Assembly (NCBI GenBank): GCA_046734455.1
Contig: JBKPRJ010000051.1
Coordinates: 1 to 20,910 of the forward strand
Direction: 5' to 3'
DNA from: DATEOR01 sp046734455
Lineage (GTDB): Bacteria > Actinomycetota > Thermoleophilia > Gaiellales > Gaiellaceae
DNA: 20,910 bases
The translations under genes and the position numbers were made by a program. The first letter of the stretch is position 1; the number at the start of each line of letters is the position of its first letter. The notes under the pieces were generated by a model that was given only the letters and a program-made list of their open reading frames with translations, was not told where the DNA came from and made no database searches. This document shows, in pieces, positions 14,455 to 20,311 of the stretch.

Positions 14455-15114
14455 ATGCGAAACCCGGTGCGGACCGAGGCTGAGGCCTTCAGCTTCGTCA
14501 TCGCCGTGGTCGCTGTCTTCGCTGCGGTGGCGCTCGTCGGGATCTTCGTGAACGGCTGGGCAGCGCTGATCGCCTTCGTCGTTCTCGCGCCCATCGTCGG
14601 GTACCGCTATTTCCGCAGCGACCCGAAGGTCGTCGAGCCAGCGGTCTGGGATCGAAACCGGGACGCGGACGGCCGGCACCGGATCCTCGTCGTCGCGAAC
14701 GAGACCGTAGCCGGGAAGTCGCTCCGCGACGAGGTGGTGCGCCGGGCGGTGGAGGGCGATGCCGAGGTCCTCGTCGTCACGCCGGCCCTGAACACGCGCA
14801 TCCGCCACTGGACCTCCGACGAGGACACCGCGCGGGAGGCGGCGCAGGCACGTCTCGACGAGTCGCTTGCCGCACTTTCAGCCGGCGGGATCGACGCGCA
14901 CGGCACCGTCGGGGACGACGATCCTTGCCAGGCGATCGAGGATGCCCTCCGGATGTTCCCGGCCGACGAGATCGTCGTCTCGACGCATCCGCCCGGCCGC
15001 TCCAACTGGTTGGAGACCGGTGTCGTCGAGCGCGCGGGAGAGCGCTTCGACCTCCCGATCACGCACGTCGTCGTCGACCTCGAGCGCGAGGCCGAGGCGA
15101 GGCGAACCGCCTAG
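14455..15114 (+). CDS. Two-helix membrane domain fused to a UspA-like domain, last gene of the oxidase operon
   Basis: 219 residues. Residues 11-52 form two closely spaced transmembrane helices, preceded by a MRNPVRTEAEAF segment. Residues 76-210 repeat the UspA-like domain of the 13013 gene (RHRILVVANETVAGKSL ... DDPCQAIEDALR ... EIVVSTHPPGRSNWL ... ITHVVVDLE). Actinobacterial oxidases usually carry a small membrane subunit IV at this point in the operon. The N-terminal part could be such a subunit, but I cannot show homology. If so, this is a subunit IV-UspA fusion that would place the sensor-like domain on the cytoplasmic face of the complex. The stop overlaps that of the convergent GNAT gene in a CTAG. 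Confidence 0.83.
   Translation: MRNPVRTEAEAFSFVIAVVAVFAAVALVGIFVNGWAALIAFVVLAPIVGYRYFRSDPKVVEPAVWDRNRDADGRHRILVVANETVAGKSLRDEVVRRAVEGDAEVLVVTPALNTRIRHWTSDEDTAREAAQARLDESLAALSAGGIDAHGTVGDDDPCQAIEDALRMFPADEIVVSTHPPGRSNWLETGVVERAGERFDLPITHVVVDLEREAEARRTA
14683..14724 (+). repeat. 42-nt direct repeat, copy 2 (UspA-like domain)
   Basis: Partner of 13031-13072, 41 of 42 bases identical. Protein similarity is lower in the rest of the domain. Confidence 0.9.
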
Positions 15115-15617
15115 CGCAGCTCGTCGCGCAGCAGATCCATCAGGAGCCCGTCGTGAAAGGTCCCGTCGGGCCCGCGCTCGTACGAGCGCATGACGCCCAC
15201 CGGCTTGAAGCCGATGCCCTCATAGGCTCTGATGGCGCGCGCGTTCGACGCGGCCGGGTCGATGATCAGGCGGTGGTGGTCACGCTCCTCGAAGAGATGG
15301 CGCGCGACGAGCCGGAGCGCTTCGCGGCCAAGGCCCTGGTCCTGGCTCTCCGGGGCGAGGAAGAGGTCCATGCCCGCGTGGCGGTAGTCGGGCCCGTTCT
15401 CCTCGTAGAAGCCGATCGCGCCGACCACCACACCCCCGACCTCGATCGCAAAGCCGGTCACCTCCGGGTCGGAGATGAACTCTTCGGCCGATTCCTCCGC
15501 GGGACTCATGCCGAACCACCGTGCCACCTCGGGCTCCTCCAGGATCTCGACGAGACGCGGCTTGTCCCGCTGCTCCAGCGGCCGGAGCGTAACGCGCTCC
15601 CCGCGGAGCGTCGTCAT
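15111..15617 (-). CDS. GNAT-family N-acetyltransferase
   Basis: 168 residues with the GNAT fold. An N-terminal LRPLEQRDKPRLVEIL strand-helix leads to the acetyl-CoA loop region around SQDQGLGREALRLVARHLF, and then RLIIDPAASNARAIRAYEGIGF and a C-terminal SYERGPDGTFHDGLLMDLL. The last two segments resemble the AAC(6')-type and RimJ/RimL-like groups. The substrate could be an aminoglycoside-like amine, a protein N-terminus or a small metabolite; resemblance alone does not establish resistance. ATG 15617 overlaps the stop of the cytochrome c gene by one base, so the two are coupled. Its own stop shares a CTAG with the oxidase operon's last gene. Confidence 0.9.
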   Translation of the reverse strand: MTTLRGERVTLRPLEQRDKPRLVEILEEPEVARWFGMSPAEESAEEFISDPEVTGFAIEVGGVVVGAIGFYEENGPDYRHAGMDLFLAPESQDQGLGREALRLVARHLFEERDHHRLIIDPAASNARAIRAYEGIGFKPVGVMRSYERGPDGTFHDGLLMDLLRDELR

Positions 15618-16093
15618 CAGGGGGTCGTGGTGGCGCCGGTGGCGCCGGCCGTTCCGGTTCCGCCCGCCGCTTGCGGCGGCAGGCCGGCCACAGAGGCGAC
15701 GTAGGCCGCGATGTTGTGCAGCTCTTCCTCCGTGAGCGCCTGCGGGCCCGTGTCGAAGCGAGGCATCGGCGGCGCCGCAAGTCTCATCTGGTCGAGCGTG
15801 ACGTCGAAGATGGTGCTCTCGTGGAAATCGCCGCCCTTCTCCGTGCGCGAGGCGCGGAACGCGTCGTCGAGGTTCGGGCCGACGTTCGCGACCGTCCCCG
15901 CGTCGGCCAGCGTGTGGCAGCCGCCGCAGTTCTGGGAGAAGAGCGTCTTGCCGGCGTTCGTATCGGCTGCGCTGGAGTCGACCGCCCGGCCCGCGCAGCC
16001 CGCAGACAGGAGCGCGGCTCCGGCGAGCACCAGGGGGAGAAGTGCGCGGAGCGTCAAGAGGCTACGTCTGCGCCTGTGCCTCCTGGCCGACAC
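15617..16093 (-). CDS. Lipoprotein class I cytochrome c
   Basis: A membrane-tethered mono-heme cytochrome c outside the cytoplasm, plausibly an electron donor to the nearby caa3 oxidase. From GTG 16093 an Arg-rich n-region and hydrophobic core end in the lipobox LLSAGC (Cys33). Heme binds at CGGCH (56-60), and Met110 (PPMPRF) is the likely sixth ligand. The segment GKTLFSQNCGGCHTLADAG closely matches the heme domain of coxB. The C-terminus is a low-complexity Gly/Ala/Thr/Pro tail. Start choice is uncertain: GTG 16111 and TTG 16057 are in frame. Only the TTG avoids overlapping the upstream STAS gene, but it leaves a weakly charged signal peptide. Confidence 0.88.
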   Translation of the reverse strand: MSARRHRRRRSLLTLRALLPLVLAGAALLSAGCAGRAVDSSAADTNAGKTLFSQNCGGCHTLADAGTVANVGPNLDDAFRASRTEKGGDFHESTIFDVTLDQMRLAAPPMPRFDTGPQALTEEELHNIAAYVASVAGLPPQAAGGTGTAGATGATTTP

Positions 16094-16427
16094 TCTCCAC
16101 GGCCTCGGCACGCGACTCGTAGATGGGGAAGACCTTGTTCAGGCCCGTGATCTCGAAGATCTTCGTGATGTTGCGGTCGTTGCAGACGAGCGAGAGCCTT
16201 CCCCCGTTCGGGCGCAGGCGCTTGACGCCCCCCACGAGCACTCCGAGCGTGGTCGAGTCGATGAAGGTGGTGTCGGAGAAGTCGACGACGACCTCCTTGG
16301 CGCCCTGGCCGATCACTTCCAGCAGCTGCTGCTTGAACTCGGGCGCGGTGTAGAGGTCGACCTCGCCCGTCAGGGCGATGACGTACGCGTCGTTGGCGAG
16401 CTCTTCGGTCTTGATGTCGAAGTTCAT
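16062..16427 (-). CDS. STAS-domain anti-sigma-factor antagonist (SpoIIAA/RsbV-like)
   Basis: A 121-residue single STAS domain. In this family the unphosphorylated protein binds an anti-sigma kinase and frees a stress-type sigma factor. Visible motifs are VIALTGEVDLYTAPEFKQQL (16-35) and VVVDFSDTTFIDSTTLGVLV (47-66); Ser58 in DSTTLG is the likely phosphorylation site. A short Gln/Ala-rich tail follows. AAGGGGAC just upstream of ATG 16427 acts as Shine-Dalgarno. No partner kinase, phosphatase or sigma factor is in the window. It lies upstream of, and slightly overlaps, the cytochrome c gene, so they are probably co-transcribed. Confidence 0.92.
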   Translation of the reverse strand: MNFDIKTEELANDAYVIALTGEVDLYTAPEFKQQLLEVIGQGAKEVVVDFSDTTFIDSTTLGVLVGGVKRLRPNGGRLSLVCNDRNITKIFEITGLNKVFPIYESRAEAVESVGQEAQAQT

Positions 16428-16458
16428 GTGTCCCCTTGGTCGTTCGAGCAGGTGGAGC

Positions 16459-17313
16459 TTAACCGCTTGGCAGCAACGAGGAACCTGCCTTCTGCTGCGC
16501 CGAGAGGATCTTCAGCTGCTGCTTGACGAGCGGAGCGCTCGCGTCGTCCGGGGCGAGTGCCAGGAACTGTCGGTACGCCGCGATCGCCGACTCGATGTCG
16601 TTGGCGCTCTGCGAGGCGACGCCGAGCTGGAGGAAGACGCTCGGATCGTCGGGCGTGAGGAGCGTGAGATCCTGGTAGACCTTGGCGGCCTCGCGATAGG
16701 CGTTCTGCGCGCGGAGGTTCGCCGCCGACGCGCGGTTGTTCGCGTCCGTCGAGATGACCTCCGCGATCTTGTTCCCCTGCACCTGCTGGAGGAACGGGGA
16801 GTCGGTCGGCGCCTGCGGCTGCGCCGCGTTCGCCTGAGCCGCGACGACGGAGGCGGCCTGAGCCTCGTTCCGCGCCTTGGTGGCGGCCGCGCCCCAGAGG
16901 GCTGCGAGCTGCTGAAGCGCGCTGGCGTCCTTCGGGTTCGCCGTCGTGTACTTCTGCAGCACCGCGATCGCCTCGGTCGTCTGGCCTGCCGTCTGCAGGC
17001 CGTTCGCGTACGCGATCTGCGCGTTGGGATCCTTGGGGTTCTTGGCCGCGTCCTCCTTCAGCGAGTCGAGGTCCTGGCCGCCGCTCGAGCCCGTGAAGAT
17101 GTCGCGCAGGACGTCGCCGATGCTCGTCCCGCCCACGCCTGTCCCGACTCCGAAGGCGACGAAGCCGAGGGCGAACGCGATCGCGAGGAGGAGGAAGACC
17201 CACTTCGCCTTGCGGCGAAGCTTGGGGAAGAACATCAGGTCTTCGGCGCTCGAGGCACTGCGGCGAGCGCGCGTGCGCGATGTCTTGCGGCGCTGTGCCT
17301 GGGCTCGTGCCAT
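16459..17313 (-). CDS. Membrane-anchored TPR-repeat protein
   Basis: 284 residues. A very basic N-terminus (MARAQAQRRKTSRTRARR) precedes one transmembrane helix (about 37-59), a Gly/Ser linker and TPR-like helical repeats (about 80-145 and 200-275: AIAVLQKYTTANPKD, AAKVYQDLTLLTPDDPSVFLQLG, AIAAYRQFLALAPDD). An Ala/Gln-rich insert lies near 145-175. TPR arrays mediate protein-protein contacts, so it may scaffold an envelope complex; partners are unknown. ATG 17313 has AAGGAGG at 17330-17324 with a 10-nt spacer. It diverges from the deaminase gene and ends 31 nt before the STAS gene. Confidence 0.87.
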   Translation of the reverse strand: MARAQAQRRKTSRTRARRSASSAEDLMFFPKLRRKAKWVFLLLAIAFALGFVAFGVGTGVGGTSIGDVLRDIFTGSSGGQDLDSLKEDAAKNPKDPNAQIAYANGLQTAGQTTEAIAVLQKYTTANPKDASALQQLAALWGAAATKARNEAQAASVVAAQANAAQPQAPTDSPFLQQVQGNKIAEVISTDANNRASAANLRAQNAYREAAKVYQDLTLLTPDDPSVFLQLGVASQSANDIESAIAAYRQFLALAPDDASAPLVKQQLKILSAQQKAGSSLLPSG

Positions 17314-17357
17314 GCGGTGGGATCCTCCTTGGATGCCTCGGGGGGCGGGCGACTCTG

Positions 17358-17363
17358 TACGCT
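17358..17363 (+). promoter_or_regulatory. Candidate -10 box of the deaminase gene
   Basis: TACGCT is identical to the box at 7238. A start point 6-7 nt downstream (about 17370) would leave a short leader that still contains AAGGAGG (17373-17379). It would place the canonical upstream starts (ATG 17280, GTG 17295 and 17307) outside the transcript. Confidence 0.4.
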
Positions 17364-17390
17364 CCGCGACTCAAGGAGGATACCGAGAAA

Positions 17391-18455
17391 ATCGCGCCCC
17401 ACCCCTTCCCTAAGATCGAGCTCCACGTCCACCTCGAGGCGACCGTGCGCCCGGAGACGCTCCTCGAGATCGCGCGGCGGAACGACTTCGTCCTCCCGGC
17501 CGACACCGTCCAGGGGATCCGGGAGCTCTACCGCTACCGGGACTTCGACCACTTCATCGAGGTCTGGATCCTGACGACCAATGCGCTCCAGACCGCAGAC
17601 GACTTCCGCCAGGTCGTCGTCGATTACGCCGCCGAGGCGAAGCGGCATGGAGCCGTCTACGTCGAAGGCATCTTTTCGCCGATCGAGCGCACCTGGCGCG
17701 GCGTTTCCTGGGACGACCTCTTCTCCGGTTATTGCGACGGCGCGCAGGAGGCGTACGAGCTGCACGGCGTCGAAGTGCTCCTGACCCCGGATGTCACGCG
17801 CGGCGCCCCGGTGGAGGACGGCTTCGAGCTCGTGCGTCGCGCGACGAAGTACAGGGAGCGCGGGATCGTCGGCATCGGCCTCGGCGGCGAGGAGGCCCGC
17901 TTCCCCCCGGAGAAGTTCGCGGACGTGTTCGCGCTTGTCCGCGAGGAGGGCTTCGGCTCGGTGCCGCACGCCGGTGAGGTCGCCGGCCCCGAGTCTGTCC
18001 GCGGCGCGCTCGAGTCGCTGCACGCCGATCGAATCCGCCACGGCATCCGGGCGGTCGAGGACCCTGCGCTGCTCGAGGAGCTCGCCGATTGCGGAGTCGT
18101 GCTCGACGTCACGCCGCTCTCGAACCTGCGCACCGGGGTCGTGCCTTCCCTCGAAGAGCACCCGTTGCCGGAGCTTGTGGCAGCCGGGATCCCGTGCACG
18201 GTCTCGACCGACGACCCGGAGATGTTCGACACCGACCTCACGCGCGAGTACGACGCCGTGCTCTCTCTGGGCATGGACCCGAAGGCCCTCTACGAGGCCG
18301 GAGTCGAGGGCGCGCTCTGCAGCGACGAGTCGCGTGCTCGTCTACGCGAGTGCGGGGAGGCCTACGACTGGTCCGCGATCAGCGGAGCGCCGATCAGCCC
18401 GCGGGCGCGCCAGCGCTTCTCGAAGAACACGGCCGCCCAGATTGAGCCCTCGTAG
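17391..18455 (+). CDS. Adenosine deaminase-family enzyme (adenosine or aminofutalosine deaminase)
   Basis: Zinc-dependent purine-nucleoside deaminase fold. Motifs in order: KIELHVHLEATVRPETL (metal HxH), the catalytic HAGE (VPHAGEVAGPESVRGAL), DRIRHGIRAVEDP, and STDDPEMFDTDLTREY with the metal/substrate Asp pair. Substrate may be adenosine, or aminodeoxyfutalosine in the menaquinone pathway; the sequence does not decide. The family normally starts just before the HxH motif, but no ATG/GTG/TTG lies there. ATC 17391, 11 nt after AAGGAGG, fits best as a non-canonical start. The canonical alternatives GTG 17307 and ATG 17280 would add 28-37 atypical residues and invade the divergent TPR gene. The C-terminal 31 or so residues are read antisense to tatC. 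Confidence 0.85.
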   Translation: MAPHPFPKIELHVHLEATVRPETLLEIARRNDFVLPADTVQGIRELYRYRDFDHFIEVWILTTNALQTADDFRQVVVDYAAEAKRHGAVYVEGIFSPIERTWRGVSWDDLFSGYCDGAQEAYELHGVEVLLTPDVTRGAPVEDGFELVRRATKYRERGIVGIGLGGEEARFPPEKFADVFALVREEGFGSVPHAGEVAGPESVRGALESLHADRIRHGIRAVEDPALLEELADCGVVLDVTPLSNLRTGVVPSLEEHPLPELVAAGIPCTVSTDDPEMFDTDLTREYDAVLSLGMDPKALYEAGVEGALCSDESRARLRECGEAYDWSAISGAPISPRARQRFSKNTAAQIEPS

Positions 18456-19147
18456 AGGATCAGCAGCGGGATCGTCTCGAACACGAGCGAGACGGGGTCG
18501 ACGGTGGGGAGCAGCGCGGCGCCGACGATGACGATGGCGATGCCGATGCGGCGGTTGCGGCGCAGCGTGTCCGACGTCAGCACGCCGAGGCGCACCAGCG
18601 CGAGGACGAAGATCGGCAGACAGAAGACGAGCCCGATCGCGAGCAGCGTGTACGCGACGAAGGTGTAGTAGTAGTTCGCGCGGATCTGGATGTTGAAGAA
18701 CTCGTCGTTGTACGTCGTGAGGAAGCCGAGGGCGCGAGGCAGCACGATGTAATAGCCGAACGCTACGCCTCCCGCGAAAAGCACCGTCGATATGAGGACG
18801 AAGACGGCGACGATGCGCTGGGCGTTCTCCTCGAACGCAGGCGCGAGGAAGCTCCACAGCTGCCAGAGGACGACCGGGAGCGCGAGCGCGAAGGCCGCGA
18901 TGAAGACGACCTTGACGGTCGTGAAGAACGGCTCGGTGACGCTGAAGGTGATGAGCCCGTCCTTGCGCACTTCCTCGGGCAACGGCTGTTCGAGCCAGCG
19001 AAGGATGTCCTCGTTGAAGACGTAGGCGCCGACGAACGCGACGACGACCGCGATGATCGCGACGATCAGGCGCGAGCGAAACTCGTCGAGGTGCTCGACG
19101 AGCGTGACGCTGTCCTCGTGCTTCAGACGACGCGGGAGCCGCGCCAT
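18362..19147 (-). CDS. tatC: Sec-independent protein translocase TatC
   Basis: Receptor subunit of the twin-arginine pathway, which exports folded proteins. 261 residues with six transmembrane helices. Signatures: HLDEFRSRL (19-27) at the start of helix 1, LITFSVTEPFFTTVK, and PVVLWQLWSFLAPAFEENAQR. The C-terminal region holds the last two helices (around GIAIVIVGAALLPTVDP and ETIPLLILYEGSIW) and a basic tail. It follows tatA by 9 nt in one operon. Its last 94 bp are also the 3' end of the deaminase gene on the plus strand. No tatB is seen in the window; TatA may serve both roles. Confidence 0.96.
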   Translation of the reverse strand: MARLPRRLKHEDSVTLVEHLDEFRSRLIVAIIAVVVAFVGAYVFNEDILRWLEQPLPEEVRKDGLITFSVTEPFFTTVKVVFIAAFALALPVVLWQLWSFLAPAFEENAQRIVAVFVLISTVLFAGGVAFGYYIVLPRALGFLTTYNDEFFNIQIRANYYYTFVAYTLLAIGLVFCLPIFVLALVRLGVLTSDTLRRNRRIGIAIVIVGAALLPTVDPVSLVFETIPLLILYEGSIWAAVFFEKRWRARGLIGAPLIADQS

Positions 19148-19156
19148 GGCCGTGGG

Positions 19157-19414
19157 CTAGGCGTTCTCGCTCTTCGGCTGCGGCTGCGCAGGGGCCTGCG
19201 CAGGTGCCTCGGTCGTCGAGGCTTGCGTCACGGGCGCGGGCGTCGGAGCGGTAGTGACTTCCTTCTGCTCCGGCTCGCTCGTGGTGACCGCGTCCTTGAA
19301 CTCCCGCATGCCGCGTCCCAGGGAACGTCCCATCTCCGGCAGGCGCTTGGCTCCGAAGAGCAGGAGCAGCACGACGAGGATGATGATTATCTCAGGCCAT
19401 CCGAGGGGACCCAT
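19157..19414 (-). CDS. tatA: Twin-arginine translocase pore subunit TatA
   Basis: 85 residues from ATG 19414. One short transmembrane helix (MGPLGWPEIIIILVVLLLLF) is followed by the FG hinge and amphipathic helix (GAKRLPEMGRSLGRGMREFK). A Pro/Ala/Thr/Glu-rich unstructured tail completes it. This is the standard TatA architecture. An upstream in-frame ATG (19450) exists, but MGPLGWPE is the family start and a TACCAT box lies at leaderless distance before it. First gene of the tatA-tatC operon. Confidence 0.93.
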   Translation of the reverse strand: MGPLGWPEIIIILVVLLLLFGAKRLPEMGRSLGRGMREFKDAVTTSEPEQKEVTTAPTPAPVTQASTTEAPAQAPAQPQPKSENA

Positions 19415-19420
19415 GCATCG

Positions 19421-19426
19421 ATGGTA
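19421..19426 (-). promoter_or_regulatory. Candidate -10 box of a leaderless promoter for tatA-tatC
   Basis: On the minus strand TACCAT is followed by 6 nt and then ATG 19414. No Shine-Dalgarno sequence is present. It supports the shorter tatA start. Confidence 0.45.
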
Positions 19427-19464
19427 GCACGGTGCCTGTAACGGGGACACCGAGGGCGAATCGC

Positions 19465-19490
19465 TACACTTGAGGTGTCACAAGCGCTTG
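19465..19490 (+). promoter_or_regulatory. suf promoter with overlapping palindromes (possible SufR operator)
   Basis: TACACT (19465-19470) is a good -10 box. It overlaps the perfect dyad ACAC-N5-GTGT (19466-19478), which also reads ACACT-N5-TGTCA to 19480. As I recall, actinobacterial SufR repressors bind CAC-N5-GTG-type dyads upstream of suf operons, so this is a plausible operator over the promoter. A separate perfect 10-bp palindrome, CAAGCGCTTG (19481-19490), follows directly. No sufR gene is in the window. Confidence 0.45.
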
Positions 19491-19531
19491 GCTCCAGGCC
19501 GGGTGCGCCCTAGTGAAAGGCTGTTACGAAC

Positions 19532-20311
19532 TTGGCTTTGCTCCAGATCAAAGACCTGCACGTCGCCACCGAGGACGGCACGGAGATCGTCCGTGGAGTC
19601 GATCTCGACGTGGACACGAACCAGGTGCACGCGATCATGGGCCCGAACGGGTCGGGCAAGTCCACGCTTGCCTATGCGCTCATGGGCCACCCGGCCTACG
19701 AGATCACCGGAGGCGACGTCTTCCTGGACGGTGAGAGCATCCTGGAAGCCGAGGCGGACGAGCGCGCCCAGCGCGGCCTCTTCCTCGCGTTCCAGTACCC
19801 GCACGCCGTTCCGGGCGTGACGGTCGCGAGCTTCCTGCGCTCCTCGGTGAACGCGGTGCGCAAGGCGAAGAACGGGGGCGAGGACGACCCGGTCAAGATC
19901 CCCGAGTTCCGCAAGCAGCTGAACGAGGCCATGGAGTCGCTCCGGGTGCCGAAGGAGATGGCCGGCCGCTATCTCAACGACGGCTTCTCGGGGGGCGAGA
20001 AGAAGCGGGTCGAGATCCTGCAGATGGCGATGCTACAGCCGCGGATCGCAATCCTCGACGAGACTGATTCGGGCCTCGACATCGACGCGCTCCGCATCGT
20101 CGCGGGCGGCGTCTCGAAGCTCGTCGGCCCCGACATGGGCGCGCTTGTCATCACGCACTACCAGCGGATCCTCGACTACATCAATCCGGACTTCGTGCAC
20201 GTCTTCGTCGACGGGCGTATCGTGGAGGAAGGCGGTTCCGAGCTCGCCCAGAAGCTCGAGGCCGAGGGCTACGAGGCGTTCATGCCGGAGCCCGTAGGAG
20301 GTGAGGCATAG
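19532..20311 (+). CDS. sufC: Fe-S cluster assembly ATPase SufC
   Basis: ABC-type ATPase of the SufBCD scaffold that builds iron-sulfur clusters in the cytoplasm. 259 residues with Walker A GPNGSGKST (37-45), Q-loop in FLAFQYPHAVPGV, signature FSGGEKKR (152-159), Walker B IAILDE (172-177) and the SufC-typical TDSGLDIDAL. Start is TTG 19532 (MALLQIKDLHV), with a weak GAAAGG about 12 nt upstream; no better in-frame start exists. Its TAG overlaps the GTG of sufB by one base. The gene order C-B differs from the common actinobacterial R-B-D-C order. Confidence 0.94.
   Translation: MALLQIKDLHVATEDGTEIVRGVDLDVDTNQVHAIMGPNGSGKSTLAYALMGHPAYEITGGDVFLDGESILEAEADERAQRGLFLAFQYPHAVPGVTVASFLRSSVNAVRKAKNGGEDDPVKIPEFRKQLNEAMESLRVPKEMAGRYLNDGFSGGEKKRVEILQMAMLQPRIAILDETDSGLDIDALRIVAGGVSKLVGPDMGALVITHYQRILDYINPDFVHVFVDGRIVEEGGSELAQKLEAEGYEAFMPEPVGGEA
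20297..20302 (+). promoter_or_regulatory. Shine-Dalgarno sequence for sufB inside the sufC 3' end
   Basis: AGGAGG lies 8 nt before GTG 20311 and supports that GTG as the sufB start. Confidence 0.65.

Noticed and set aside
15111..15617. Aminoglycoside 6'-acetyltransferase resistance gene
   Set aside because: C-terminal resemblance exists, but the broader GNAT family shares these segments. The gene is coupled to a cytochrome c gene, with no mobile element nearby.
16424..17506. Minus-strand frame of 360 codons spanning the TPR gene and the deaminase start
   Set aside because: Arg/Gly-rich shadow in another frame of the TPR gene, with no recognisable protein features.
16378..17574. Long plus-strand frame of 398 codons opposite the STAS and TPR genes
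   Set aside because: No domain features. Its composition is that of an antisense shadow, and the minus-strand genes have clear motifs.
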